Shown in pieces: positions 1-8,922 of a stretch of 53,176 bases of DNA (positions are counted from its first letter, which is position 1; every line of letters starts with the position of its first letter). This DNA is from Pseudomonadota bacterium. Lineage in GTDB: Bacteria; Pseudomonadota; Alphaproteobacteria; Acetobacterales; Acetobacteraceae. The notes below the pieces were generated by a model. That model was not told the origin of the DNA. It did not search any database and saw only the letters and a list, made by a program, of their open reading frames with translations. A program made the translations under genes and the position numbers. Location: the NCBI GenBank assembly GCA_021805565.1, contig JAJZFA010000049.1, positions 1 to 53,176 on the forward strand, written 5' to 3'.

Positions 1-194
1 GGTTGCGCGGATCAACCAACGCCACGAACGCAGACGCGGTGCCATTGACTCCCGCTTCCGCACTCAGCGACGGGAGGCGCCCTCATGATCGAGCAAAAAA
101 CATGCCAAGTAATTCGACTCTGTCAAACTAAGAGGTGGAAGCTGTGAGTGGAATCGGGAACCGCGCGAATACGGCGGCATCGGTCTAAGGTCTG
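1..194. other. Left-edge stretch without a confident gene
   Basis: This stretch lies downstream of the leftward aminotransferase gene. One plus-strand frame is open from base 2 to a TGA at 86-88 and could be the last 28 residues of an Arg-rich protein that starts outside the window. A 20-codon ORF begins at 85 (ATG) just after a GGGAGG motif and ends at 147. Neither resembles a known family and both may be chance. Confidence 0.3.
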
Positions 195-2051
195 TTATCG
201 AGCAACCGACTGCGTATGCTCGCCAGAGAACGTCAGTTCGGTGTCATTCTCGAAATCGGAGACCGGCTTCGCGTCATCGAGTTGATGGCTCGCCTTCGTC
301 GCGATGCCGGCTTCGATGGCGGTCGGCGTATATGACGCCGCGCGCCCGCGATCCGGAAACCCCCGATGGCTCCACATCTCGCGCAGGACGCGGCGCTTGA
401 TCGATCGGTTGGTCACCGCCGCGTCGGCCCACCACCAGCCATCCCGCTGCATGGCCTGACCGGCGGCAACGAAGGCGATGGCCACGGCATCGAAATCGGC
501 ATCGGAGAAGTTCAGGCTGAAAATCAGCCGCCCGGTGCCGATCCAGCTCAATGCGAGACCTTCGGCCCGCAGATAGTATTGCAACATCCAGTTGTAGCGC
601 GACGGTTGCGCATAACAAACGGTCCAGATCGAGGACAAATTTTCGATCTTCACCGGTACTCCCGCGGCGTGCAGGCGGCTGTTCAAATCGCGTGCCCGGC
701 TGTCCCAGACATCGTCCAGGTTCTTGTACAGCACCGAAACGTCCGCCGATTCGATCCGCTCCAGAAACACCGACATCGCCCCCATGACATAAGGGTGCGC
801 GTTGAATGTTCCGCGGGCGAAGCATACATCCACGGGCCTGTGTTCGTTGAATCGTTTCATCAGGGCGCCGCGCCCGCACAGCACGCCAACTGGAAGCCCG
901 CCGCCCAGTGTCTTACCGTAAGTAATCATGTCGGGCTGCACGCCGAAATACTCTTTCGCGCCGCCAGGCGCCAGCCGGAAGCCGACAAACACCTCATCGA
1001 AAATCAGCACGATCCCGCGCTCGTCGCAGACACGCCGCAGCTTGTTCAGCCAGTCCGTATAAGCGGTTCGATCGAACCCGGCCTGCCGTCCGCTGTCCAC
1101 CAGCGCCGAATCCGACGGGGCGGCGACATTGGGATGCAGAGCCTGCAGCGGATTGACCAGAACGCAGGCGATGTCGCGCCGCCGCCGCAAAACGTGCAGC
1201 GTCCGTTCAGACATGTCGGCCAGCGTATAAGTTTCGCGCGCCGCCGACGGGTTGCCGATCCCCGGCTGCACATCGCCCCACCAGCCGTGATAGGCGCCGC
1301 AAAACCGCACCAGATGGGACCGGCCGGTGTGATAGCGGGCGAGCCGGACGGCCTGCATGACCGCCTCGGTGCCCGACATATGAAACGATACCTCATCCAG
1401 GCCGGATATGTCGCGCAGCCTGGCAACATTATAGGCCACGGCCGGATGATAGGCTCCAAGAACAGGCCCAAGGCCGCGCACCAGATCGGCGCCCCGGTCG
1501 ATGCAGTCCTTGTAGAAATCGTGCCCGAACAGATTGACGCCATAGGAGCCGGTCAGGTCGTAAAACACATTGCCGTCCAGGTCGGTGACGGTCACGCCCG
1601 ACGACGACGCCAGAAACGATCCGGACGGAAGATGCCGGCGCACCAGCCGGCTGAACTGAAACGGCACCCGATAGGCGGCGGTGAACCGCAGATCGGAAAT
1701 GCCATTTGCGGCATCCGCCGTCATCGCCTGGGTTTTGGGGAAGCGCCGGCGGTAAAGGTCCGCAAGGCGCATAAATCCGTCCCGCCGCCGGATAACGACA
1801 TCGGCGGGGGCGTCGTCGGCGCTGAAAAAGCGGTCTTCGCCGTAATCGTAAGACGGAATCAGGGCGGCGATCCGCCTTGCCATGCGGGAATGCCCGGTCA
1901 ACGACCGGTGCTTGGCCAGCGACAGGTCCAGGCGCGCCTTGATCCGGCGGACCGGCAGCAATACCGCGGCGGCCCCGCCGCCAGCGTATAACAATGTCAT
2001 AAACATATGCGCGAACACCGCCCCGCCGCTGTGATAGGGCACTGATCCCAT
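195..2051 (-). CDS. Class-III PLP aminotransferase, glutamate-1-semialdehyde aminomutase-like
   Basis: This is a fold-type I PLP enzyme related to glutamate-1-semialdehyde aminomutases and omega-aminotransferases. Read from the ATG at 2051 it is 618 residues. About 130 extra N-terminal residues, with a short hydrophobic stretch near 17-34, precede the catalytic domain, and about 80 follow it. Visible motifs are the cofactor-phosphate region HMSGTEA (about 224-230), the PLP-ring Asp in FDEVFVGFR (Asp352) and the Schiff-base Lys in YGKTLGGG (Lys380). At over 600 residues it is much longer than the roughly 430 of HemL, and a HemL role in tetrapyrrole synthesis is unlikely. It sits head-to-head with a phosphatidylserine decarboxylase, and the two chosen start codons overlap, so one start is probably further inside. 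Alternative Met starts lie at 2006 and 2000. The substrate is unknown. Confidence 0.8.
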   Translation of the reverse strand: MGSVPYHSGGAVFAHMFMTLLYAGGGAAAVLLPVRRIKARLDLSLAKHRSLTGHSRMARRIAALIPSYDYGEDRFFSADDAPADVVIRRRDGFMRLADLYRRRFPKTQAMTADAANGISDLRFTAAYRVPFQFSRLVRRHLPSGSFLASSSGVTVTDLDGNVFYDLTGSYGVNLFGHDFYKDCIDRGADLVRGLGPVLGAYHPAVAYNVARLRDISGLDEVSFHMSGTEAVMQAVRLARYHTGRSHLVRFCGAYHGWWGDVQPGIGNPSAARETYTLADMSERTLHVLRRRRDIACVLVNPLQALHPNVAAPSDSALVDSGRQAGFDRTAYTDWLNKLRRVCDERGIVLIFDEVFVGFRLAPGGAKEYFGVQPDMITYGKTLGGGLPVGVLCGRGALMKRFNEHRPVDVCFARGTFNAHPYVMGAMSVFLERIESADVSVLYKNLDDVWDSRARDLNSRLHAAGVPVKIENLSSIWTVCYAQPSRYNWMLQYYLRAEGLALSWIGTGRLIFSLNFSDADFDAVAIAFVAAGQAMQRDGWWWADAAVTNRSIKRRVLREMWSHRGFPDRGRAASYTPTAIEAGIATKASHQLDDAKPVSDFENDTELTFSGEHTQSVAR

Positions 2052-2919
2052 GACTGTCCGTTCGGCGATAATGAATATTGTGCAGCAGGAGCATTTGAAC
2101 TTCCTGCTGACCAACCGTATCCCGCGCCGCCTGGCAACCCGGTTCGTTGGCTGGTTCAGCCGGATCGAGCAGCCGTTGATCCGGGACCTGTCGTTACTGA
2201 CATGGCAATTTTTCGCCGGTCTCGATCTGGCCGAGGCGAAGGAAACCCGGTTCCGCAGCATGCATCATTGCTTCACCCGTACATTGAAGGATGGCGCTCG
2301 GCCGCCCGATCCGGACCCGCATACCGTGGTCAGCCCGTGCGACGCGATCGTCGGCGCGTCGGGGACGGTCAGCGACGGATTGCTGCTGCAGGTCAAGGGC
2401 TTCGCCTACCGGCTGGACGACCTTCTGGGCGATGCAGACTACGCGGCGACATTCCAGAACGGCCGCTACGTCACGCTTCGGCTGACTTCGGCCATGTATC
2501 ACCGCTTCCATGCGCCACACGATTGTTCGGTTGCATCGGTGTCGCATTTCCCAGGCGATACCTGGAATGTAAATCCCGTCGCGCTGAAGCGGGTCGAGCG
2601 GCTGTTTTGCAAAAATGAACGCGCGGTGATCCGGACCCGGCTGACCGCCACCGACCATCCCATCGCATTGGTGCCGGTTGCCGCGATACTGGTGGCGGGT
2701 ATCCGGTTGCGGTTTCTGGACATCGCGCTTCGTTCGCCCGAACGGATCCGGCGGACCTATTCTTGCGATGCATCGCTCCGCAAGGGCGAGGAGATGGGCT
2801 GGTTCGAACACGGTTCGACCATCGTTCTGTTAGCGCCGGACGGGTTCCGGCACTGCGCGGGTGTGACCGAGGGGACGACGATTCGCGCGGGCCAGCCGCT
2901 GCTTCGCCTGCCAGACTAA
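2050..2919 (+). CDS. psd: Phosphatidylserine decarboxylase proenzyme
   Basis: This enzyme converts phosphatidylserine to phosphatidylethanolamine at the inner membrane. It is made as a proenzyme that cleaves itself to form a pyruvoyl group. The 289-residue product shows the expected triad: Asp98 in SPCDA, His151 and His154 in YHRFH, and the self-cleavage Gly-Ser-Thr at 255-257 (HGSTIV), where cleavage would precede Ser256. The length fits the 280-320 residue E. coli-like class. The start at 2050 overlaps the divergent aminotransferase start; an internal ATG at 2071 is an alternative and neither has a strong ribosome-binding site. The PE it makes is the substrate of the PmtA-like enzyme encoded 3 kb to the right. 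Confidence 0.9.
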   Translation: MTVRSAIMNIVQQEHLNFLLTNRIPRRLATRFVGWFSRIEQPLIRDLSLLTWQFFAGLDLAEAKETRFRSMHHCFTRTLKDGARPPDPDPHTVVSPCDAIVGASGTVSDGLLLQVKGFAYRLDDLLGDADYAATFQNGRYVTLRLTSAMYHRFHAPHDCSVASVSHFPGDTWNVNPVALKRVERLFCKNERAVIRTRLTATDHPIALVPVAAILVAGIRLRFLDIALRSPERIRRTYSCDASLRKGEEMGWFEHGSTIVLLAPDGFRHCAGVTEGTTIRAGQPLLRLPD

Positions 2920-3332
2920 CGTCAGAATCGGCAAATAAGTGGGTCAGTACGCCGATAAAGCTTGCTGCTAACGGGTCGGCGGCACCAAAAAAACGACCGA
3001 TCCTGACAGGGTATATCACTGAATCGGCACGTATTCGGCGCCCAGGCCAGATCGGCGATTGCCGGCGCCGGAGCGTCCGATCCGGTGCCGCCGCAACGGG
3101 CGGCGGTTGTGGCGCCGGCTGCCTGTCCGGCGGCGGCGCAGGGTGAAACAATCTCACAAGCCGCATATCGCATCCGGGCGGACTGAGACTTTCTTTTCCG
3201 GCCGCGAGGTCCGGTATCCGGTCTGGCGGGCCCGGCCGAAATCTGGTCACAATCGGGACGTGGGGTCATCGCGAAAGAATACGAATTTGGAAATGCGGTC
3301 CAAACGGCATCCGTCCGCCAAACCGGTCTGAC
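2920..3332. other. Intergenic gap of 413 bases
   Basis: No convincing gene is seen. The short open frames here have no family features and no ribosome-binding site. The gap holds one copy of the dispersed repeat at 2943-2966. Confidence 0.6.
2943..2966 (+). repeat. Dispersed repeat, copy A (partial)
   Basis: This is a shortened copy of a sequence found again at 21381 and 40404. The shared core is GTCAG, three or four variable bases, then CCGATAAAGCT. It lies just downstream of the psd stop codon, and similarity to the other copies fades after the core. Confidence 0.6.
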
Positions 3333-4343
3333 ATGCGGCGGCCTCTGGCAAGACGCGACCTGACCGGCCTTGTCCTCGCCGCCACGGTGTTGGCCGGGTG
3401 CGACGCCCGGATTGCACCGTCCGGATCGCCGGCGGAGCAACCAGCCGAAACCGCCGGCCGTTTCGTCATGCCGGACGGTACGGCGCTGCCCTATCGTCAG
3501 TGGCTTCCAGATGGCTCCCCATCGGCCGTTGTGCTGGCCTTGCATGGGATGAACGATAGCCGCGATGCGTGGGAATATCCGGCACCCGCCTTCGCCGCCG
3601 CCGGGATGGCGGTCTTTTCGCCCGACCAGCGTGGCTTCGGTGCGACCCCGACCCGCGGCTTCTGGCCCGGTACGAACGGTTTCATCGCCGACGTACGGGC
3701 GATGATCCGGTTGCTGCGCGATCGTTATCCGCATACCAAATTAGTTCTGATGGCGGAAAGCATGGGGGCCGCGGCGCTGATGGTGCTGGCCACGCAGCCG
3801 GATCCACCAGCTGTCGATGGTTACGTGCTGGTCGCCCCCGCCGTATGGGGCCGGTCCAACATGAATGTGTTCATGCGGGGCGCGTTATGGCTGGCGAACA
3901 GGACGATGCCCGGACTGCGGCTCAGCGGCAGCGGATTCGTCAAGGTCACCGCGAGCAATAACCGTCAGGCACTGATCCGCCTATCGACGGATCCCCTGAC
4001 CATCCACGAAACGCGCGTGGATGCGATCGAGGGGCTTGTCGATCTGATGGATCAGGCCGAACTTGCCGGCCGGTCGTTTCATGCGCCCGCCCTGTTTTTA
4101 TATGGAGGTCATGACGAACTCGTGCCAGCCCGCGCCACCGCTCGGGTCTGGCGCGGGTTGCCGGCCGATCCGGTGCTGGCGTTCTACCCAAACGGATATC
4201 ATTTGTTGTTGCGCGATCAGGACCGTGCGGTGCCGATTGGCGATATCCTGGCCTGGATCCGCAATCCGAACGCTTTGCTACCGTCCGGTGCCCAGGCCGC
4301 GGCGGCGGCTTGGCTCGCGGCACCCGATAATGGTGCCGATTAG
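3333..4343 (+). CDS. Alpha/beta-hydrolase lipoprotein, monoacylglycerol-lipase-like
   Basis: A 336-residue serine hydrolase of the lysophospholipase/monoacylglycerol lipase type. The N-terminus is a lipoprotein signal: basic residues, a short hydrophobic core, then the lipobox VLAGC with Cys23 as lipidation site, so it should be membrane-anchored outside the cytoplasm. The nucleophile is Ser143 in AESMGA, with the first Gly of GxSxG replaced by Ala. Asp261 (GGHDELV) and His290 (NGYHLLL) complete the triad. The oxyanion motif LHGMNDS (about 70-76) is intact. It stands alone, with 400 bases upstream and a convergent gene downstream. The substrate is probably a membrane-derived lipid ester, by inference. 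Confidence 0.85.
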   Translation: MRRPLARRDLTGLVLAATVLAGCDARIAPSGSPAEQPAETAGRFVMPDGTALPYRQWLPDGSPSAVVLALHGMNDSRDAWEYPAPAFAAAGMAVFSPDQRGFGATPTRGFWPGTNGFIADVRAMIRLLRDRYPHTKLVLMAESMGAAALMVLATQPDPPAVDGYVLVAPAVWGRSNMNVFMRGALWLANRTMPGLRLSGSGFVKVTASNNRQALIRLSTDPLTIHETRVDAIEGLVDLMDQAELAGRSFHAPALFLYGGHDELVPARATARVWRGLPADPVLAFYPNGYHLLLRDQDRAVPIGDILAWIRNPNALLPSGAQAAAAAWLAAPDNGAD

Positions 4344-4547
4344 CGTGACTACCTGGGCTCGCTTACCCCGGTTCGCGTGCGCGATCTGGGTCTGCGGGCG
4401 GTGTGCAATGAAAATTCCTGAACGATTGAAGGCACACCGGCACTTATCGCTTCGGATAGCAGGGTCGGGCATACCCTATGCCGTTGTTTGCCCGGGCAGC
4501 AGCGGCCCTGGCGATGCCGCCGCCGTCGTGTTCGTTTCAGCCGGTTG

Positions 4548-5177
4548 TCAATACAGTCCGGCAATATCATCTTCGTGATTCGCCGGCAACATGGCGGCCA
4601 GCCCGCCGCCACGCGCGAGTTGCAGCGGCGCTCGGTAATACAGTTTGATGTCGTGAAACGGATCGGTGACGATTTTGGTCATCCATGCCAACCCGGTCAG
4701 AAGATCCCGCGTTACGAACAACTGCACTGTCCGGAACAGCAAGCCGCTTAGTCCGACCGCCAACCACAAATATCCCAAATGCCGCACGAACTGCATCCAT
4801 GTCACAGCCGGGACCACCAGTCCCAGCATGGCTGGATCGAGCAAAAGCACGGCCGGCGATAGCGCCCAGATCGTCATCAAAACAATCTTGCGACGGATAT
4901 TGTAACCAATCTTAACTGCTTCCTTGTATGCGTCGGTCGCCTGATTGACAGAGTCATAGTCTCTTGGTTCGAAGAAGAAATGGCCAATTTGCCGGCTGGT
5001 CATCGACACCAGCCAGCCGATCAGAGCAGACAGCCATGGGTCGATGTACGCCAGCAGATAGGCCAGGACGAAACTGACCGCGCTGACCAGGTGAAGAGAC
5101 TGGTTGACCAAGCTGTGGTGATAGTACCGATGATCGTCCCATCGCTGAATTCTGAGCGTTTCGAAGAAGCTGGTCAT
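4548..5177 (-). CDS. Multi-pass membrane protein, possibly Mpo1-like
   Basis: A 209-residue protein with about four hydrophobic segments (roughly residues 30-60, 95-125 and 130-155) and a hydrophilic C-terminus. The N-terminal HRYYHH and later HFFFEPRD resemble the His-rich HxxxN and GHxxFE patterns of the Mpo1/DUF962 group of fatty-acid-oxidising membrane proteins. The match is partial and I cannot confirm it. It follows the PmtA-like gene on the same strand by 120 bases, so co-transcription is possible and a lipid-related role would fit. It is more safely described as an uncharacterised membrane protein. Confidence 0.65.
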   Translation of the reverse strand: MTSFFETLRIQRWDDHRYYHHSLVNQSLHLVSAVSFVLAYLLAYIDPWLSALIGWLVSMTSRQIGHFFFEPRDYDSVNQATDAYKEAVKIGYNIRRKIVLMTIWALSPAVLLLDPAMLGLVVPAVTWMQFVRHLGYLWLAVGLSGLLFRTVQLFVTRDLLTGLAWMTKIVTDPFHDIKLYYRAPLQLARGGGLAAMLPANHEDDIAGLY

Positions 5178-5297
5178 CGCGGTTCCTTACGGCTGGCAGG
5201 GTCTGAATTTGATTTGGATGGACACTCAGTGTCGATGGTTTCACGAGCAGCTTTGCCGACATGCCGACGCACGGATCGCCGGCGCCGCACTAACGGA

Positions 5298-5966
5298 TCA
5301 TGGACGATCCGGCCCAATATCGTTCAGGCGCACGTATCGCAGCAGCCAGAAGTGCCCGAATGGCCGCAATGCCCGGCGTTCCAGCAGGCGAATCGACTGG
5401 GATTGTTCCGCCCAGTGTTCGTATCGCGACCACGGAAATTCCGTGCGAAAGCCAAGCCTTGTGGTCAACGGCATAAGCCATTTTTCCAGTGTGCCGCGCA
5501 GGCCGGTTTCGGCCCCGATGCGGGTTGTCAGGATGATTTCTCCACCCGGACGGACAACGCGGGCAAACTCATCCATCGCCTTTTCGGGGTTCGGAATGGC
5601 GGTAACGACGTATTGCGCCACGACCACATCGAACGACCCATCCGAAAGGGTCAAATTCTCTGCATCCATGACCTGCAAAGCCTCGACATGGGTCATGTTC
5701 TGGCGCCGGACGCGGCCCCGCGCCTTTTGCAGCATGGGTTCGGAGATATCGATGCCGAACACGCGCGTTCCCTTGCCATAGCCCGCCAGCGACAGGCCAG
5801 TGCCGACGCCGACTTCCAGTATCCGTCCGCCCACCGCCTCGGCCGCCGTGACCGCCGCGCGTCGGCCCTGCCGGAACACCGGTCCGAACACAAGGTCGTA
5901 CACCGGCGCCCACCGGTCATAGGCCCCGGCAACCTGTTCCGTGTCCATCGTGGTGGTTATCGCCAT
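5298..5966 (-). CDS. pmtA: Phospholipid N-methyltransferase, PmtA-like
   Basis: A 222-residue class I SAM-dependent methyltransferase. Motif I is LEVGVGTGLSL (about 50-60), followed by the acidic FGIDIS (about 70-75) and the post-motif VRPGGEIILTTR. The N-terminal YDRWAPVYDLVFG is typical of the Rhodobacter-type PmtA/UbiE-like group, which methylates phosphatidylethanolamine stepwise to phosphatidylcholine. The length of just over 200 residues fits that group. With the psd gene nearby this would give a PS to PE to PC route. Another small-molecule methyltransferase role cannot be excluded. The start is the first Met; a second Met lies six residues in. Confidence 0.75.
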   Translation of the reverse strand: MAITTTMDTEQVAGAYDRWAPVYDLVFGPVFRQGRRAAVTAAEAVGGRILEVGVGTGLSLAGYGKGTRVFGIDISEPMLQKARGRVRRQNMTHVEALQVMDAENLTLSDGSFDVVVAQYVVTAIPNPEKAMDEFARVVRPGGEIILTTRIGAETGLRGTLEKWLMPLTTRLGFRTEFPWSRYEHWAEQSQSIRLLERRALRPFGHFWLLRYVRLNDIGPDRP

Positions 5967-6380
5967 GGCTTTGTCTCCGGATCGTTGAAATACGCTCTCA
6001 TTCGCCTGGTCTGGACAAAACCGAATTCAGCATCGCCGCCAGGGGACGCTTGTTATTACAGTACGATGACCTGGGAGCCGGCTGTCGAACGCATTGACGG
6101 GGCTAGCGATTCGTCTGGCGGGTCATGTACCATTCCGTTCCGGCAACCCAGCGATTCCATCCGGCATTCATGCCATGGAACGACCGCGTTCTCGACCCTA
6201 AAAAATATAGAAATCCATTACAGTTTTGTGGCGTTTCGCAAAGCTGGGCACCGGCTGGCCGGCAGCACTTCCGTAACGATGGCAGACCGAACCGGCCAGA
6301 TCGCAGCCGCGGCCGCGATTCCGGAGAGATTCGGACTTATGCCATGGTCGCCGCCCGAACCGGTCGGGATAACCCGTGCA
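5967..6380. other. Intergenic gap of 414 bases
   Basis: This lies between two leftward genes. Open frames crossing it are shadows with no family features. It is somewhat richer in A/T around 6195-6235 and could carry the pmtA promoter. I see nothing else. Confidence 0.5.
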
Positions 6381-7841
6381 CTATGTGATGTTTTGACCTT
6401 GTATCCGCGTCGCGATGCCTGAACGCACCTGCGATCCCCAGCGGCGCTGCCCGGTCAGAAACGACACCCAGCCCAAAGCGGCGCCACTGTGTCGTATGAC
6501 CTGGAACGTGAAAGGCTCGATCAGCGCGGCGACAATAGCCCAGACAATATTTTCGCGCGCCATGTCGCCCAGCCAACGCCGGTAAAGCATCAACGACCAA
6601 AGATAGAACAGCAAATCGAGTCCGATCTTCGCGGCGATCACCCCGGCAACCGGAGCCACCACCCCGGACTGGCCGCCCACCGCCGCGCCGGCCAGCAAAG
6701 CGATACTGGTCAGCCCGTAAATCGGCTGCACGGTATCGAATGCCTTCACCGGCAGCATCCGCGTCCCCAGACGGCCATAGTCCGGATTGCCGACCATATG
6801 GCGATACCAGAACTGCGTTTGCAGGAAGCCGCCGAACCAGCGCCGCCGTTGCGTTAAAAACGAGCCGATCGACGCCGGCGCATCGGTGCGCGCCCGGGCA
6901 CCGCCAATCACGCCGGTACGCCAGATTAAACCGTTTGCCACGGCGAAATCGCGCAACCGGTGAGTCAGTTCGTAATCCTCCACCAGACAGTCGGGGTCGA
7001 AACCGCCCACGTCCAGCACCGCCTGACGGCGATACGCGGCGAACGCGCCGGAAATCAGCAGCAATCCGTCCTGCCGCGCCCAGGCATAGCGCGACAAAAA
7101 ATTGCGCATGTATTCGTAAGTCTGGAACCACTCGAAAAACCGCCCGCTGACCGTTGGGGCGCAAACCGGAAACAGCACGCCGGTCGCCGCCGTCAGCGCC
7201 GGATCGTCCGCGAAGCTCCGGCCCATCGCCGCGACCGCGCTTTGTTCCAAAATAGTATCGGAGTCCACCGTCAGCACCATTTCGGTGCGCAACCCCGCCA
7301 TCGCCGCGTTCAGCGCGCGTGCCTTCCCGCCATGCGGAAGTCTCAGCCAGCGCAGCGACGGATAGCGCCCGGACGGCGCGCTCAGTTCGCCCAATGCCGG
7401 CGCGGCCAGGCCATAGTCGCGCGTCAGCAGGGTGGCGGTGCCGTCGTCCGATCCGTCGTCGGCGATCACGATGGCGTCGGGCGGCCGCGTTTGCGCGAAC
7501 AGCGCGGCCAAGGTCGCGGGCAGCACCGCCGCTTCGTTGCGCGCCGCCACGATAACGCCCAGGGTCGGGTAAACCGGCGGTTCTTCTTCTCCGGATCGCC
7601 GCATCAGCGGCAGGGTCTGCACGAACACGAAAATCAGCAGCGCGGTATCGTAGGCGATATAAGCCAGCCCGACCGACCATGCGAAAACCCCACCGGAGCC
7701 GAACGCGCGGGCGAACAGCACGACCCAAAGCAGCGTCGCGAAACCATGGATCAGCACGGCCCGCACAGGCGTTGGCGGAGGGCTATGGCGTGGCGAAACG
7801 GCGTGACGGATCCGGTCCAACTCGGCGATGACAAGGCTCAT
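6381..7841 (-). CDS. Membrane GT2 polysaccharide synthase-like glycosyltransferase
   Basis: A 486-residue processive-type family 2 glycosyltransferase. Two hydrophobic segments (about 28-45 and 55-80) precede the catalytic domain, and several more follow residue 360. The GT-A motifs are complete: the nucleotide-binding DDGSDDGT (128-135), DSD at 193-195, the base region VEDYE (287-291) and QRRRW at 331-335, which marks chain-forming synthases such as PgaC, NodC or hyaluronan synthase. No PilZ domain is visible. The first 50 codons of the longer frame are low-quality, so the start is placed at MSLVIAEL. No export or modifying genes flank it, so the polymer is unknown. Confidence 0.85.
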   Translation of the reverse strand: MSLVIAELDRIRHAVSPRHSPPPTPVRAVLIHGFATLLWVVLFARAFGSGGVFAWSVGLAYIAYDTALLIFVFVQTLPLMRRSGEEEPPVYPTLGVIVAARNEAAVLPATLAALFAQTRPPDAIVIADDGSDDGTATLLTRDYGLAAPALGELSAPSGRYPSLRWLRLPHGGKARALNAAMAGLRTEMVLTVDSDTILEQSAVAAMGRSFADDPALTAATGVLFPVCAPTVSGRFFEWFQTYEYMRNFLSRYAWARQDGLLLISGAFAAYRRQAVLDVGGFDPDCLVEDYELTHRLRDFAVANGLIWRTGVIGGARARTDAPASIGSFLTQRRRWFGGFLQTQFWYRHMVGNPDYGRLGTRMLPVKAFDTVQPIYGLTSIALLAGAAVGGQSGVVAPVAGVIAAKIGLDLLFYLWSLMLYRRWLGDMARENIVWAIVAALIEPFTFQVIRHSGAALGWVSFLTGQRRWGSQVRSGIATRIQGQNIT

Positions 7842-8177
7842 GCGGCTATTTTCGATCTCGCTGCGGACGGGATAAGCATTCGCGGTTGTAAATGGTGCGG
7901 CGCGGCGAATGTTGCACCCATGACACCGGGCAATAGGGTGAATGCGGTCGAATGATTGCCTGTTCCAAAATTGTGCTTGGGCGGCGGCCATCGCCTCATG
8001 TCATGACCGGGCTTGGCTACGTGAATCGGTGGTCTTTGCCTCATGTCCTGTGCGTTTGCGAAAATCGAGAATGTCGCGGCAAAGAAACAGCATTGAAAAT
8101 ACTAAATTTTTCCGCCGCGTAAGTCCGCTGCACAATGATGTCTGCATTTGCCGCTTTTTTGTGCTTTAACAGGTGCT

Positions 8178-8474
8178 ATGGATCGACAGGACATCATAGC
8201 GCGGTTGCGGGAGAACGAGGCGACACTACGGGCACGGGGCGTGGCTCATGCCGCGTTGTTCGGCTCGCGTGCGCGGGGCGACGCCAGACCGGACAGCGAC
8301 ACCGACATCATGATCGAGATCGATCCTGACTCTCATGTGGGCGTGTGGGAGTATGTCGGATTGAAGGAATACATCTCTGGCCTGTTCGACGGCTCGGTCG
8401 ATGTAGTGGATCGTGAAGCCCTGAAACCTTATGTCGCTCCCGCCGCGACCGCGGATGCGATTTATGCCTTTTGA
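8178..8474 (+). CDS. MNT-type nucleotidyltransferase, MntA-like antitoxin
   Basis: A 98-residue minimal nucleotidyltransferase. The Pol-beta signature GSRARGDARPDSDTD sits at 29-43 with its two metal-binding Asp residues, and a third acidic position is in VDVVD (74-78). Proteins of this kind are usually the antitoxin of HepT/MntA modules, where MntA AMPylates the HepT toxin. The start at 8178 is preferred because CAGGT lies just upstream and the ten earlier codons look non-coding. The expected hepT is missing; only a 33-codon ORF overlaps the 3' end. Confidence 0.8.
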   Translation: MDRQDIIARLRENEATLRARGVAHAALFGSRARGDARPDSDTDIMIEIDPDSHVGVWEYVGLKEYISGLFDGSVDVVDREALKPYVAPAATADAIYAF

Positions 8475-8565
8475 TACCGCCGCCGTGCGTCGTTGGCTCA
8501 ACGTGCGGGAGATTGCGCGAAGCTACAACCTCCGCAACAGCACGATTATGAGGCTGGCGGCATAA
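8464..8565 (+). pseudogene. 33-codon ORF overlapping mntA, possible HepT relic
   Basis: The ORF starts with an ATG inside the last codons of the MNT gene and ends after 33 residues at TAA 8563. Its position is where hepT normally starts, and WLNVREIARSYNLRN distantly recalls the C-terminal region of HepT toxins around the RNase motif. The RX4-6H active site is absent. It could equally be chance coding. Confidence 0.25.
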
Positions 8566-8625
8566 GAAGCTACGGTGCCGAATGCCGAAACCGTTGCAGC
8601 GTCCTTTATACGCCAGCTCGCTATT

Positions 8626-8650
8626 TACCAAAATTTGGTATATATTGGTA
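8626..8650 (+). promoter_or_regulatory. parDE operator palindrome with extra half-site
   Basis: TACCAAA-A-TTTGGTA (8626-8640) is a perfect 7-bp palindrome around a single base. A further half-site TTGGTA follows at 8645-8650, 20 bases before the parD start. The area is strongly A/T-rich and TATATT at 8641 could be the -10 element. ParD-type antitoxins usually autorepress at such sites; that this one does so is inferred. Confidence 0.6.
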
Positions 8651-8670
8651 ATATAAAACAGGTGCATGGC

Positions 8671-8922
8671 ATGACCAAAAACACTTCTATTTCCCTCGGC
8701 GATCACTTCGCCGGCTTCGTCGACGGCCAGCTTGCGCACGGCCGCTACGGCTCCGCCAGCGAGGTCGTCCGCGCCGGGCTGCGCCTGCTCGAAGAACACG
8801 AAATCAAGCTTGCCGCCCTTCGCGCCGCACTGATCGAGGGCGAAAACAGCGGCCCGCCTCAGCCCTTCGACCGAACCGCGTTTTTCGCTCGGATGCACGG
8901 CTCGAAGGCGCGGGATGGGTGA
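8671..8922 (+). CDS. parD: ParD-family antitoxin (CopG/Arc fold)
   Basis: An 83-residue type II antitoxin. The N-terminal half is a ribbon-helix-helix DNA-binding domain (MTKNTSISLGDHF, then GRYGSASEVVRAGLRLLEE, about 1-45). The charged tail would wrap the toxin. Its ORF overlaps the parE start by 8 bases, the usual coupled arrangement. The chosen Met follows the palindromic operator; the frame is open further upstream to 8575, but that part crosses the operator and is not protein-like. Confidence 0.9.
   Translation: MTKNTSISLGDHFAGFVDGQLAHGRYGSASEVVRAGLRLLEEHEIKLAALRAALIEGENSGPPQPFDRTAFFARMHGSKARDG

Noticed and set aside
366-1991. Long plus-strand open frame (541 codons) across the aminotransferase
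   Set aside because: It is antisense to a gene with clear PLP motifs, and its own translation is Arg/His/Pro-rich with no domain.
4980-6422. Plus-strand frame of 480 codons
   Set aside because: It runs across two leftward genes and a gap and has no family features.
6337-7728. Minus-strand frame of 463 codons
   Set aside because: Alternative frame of the GT2 gene; Arg/Ala/Gly-rich shadow.
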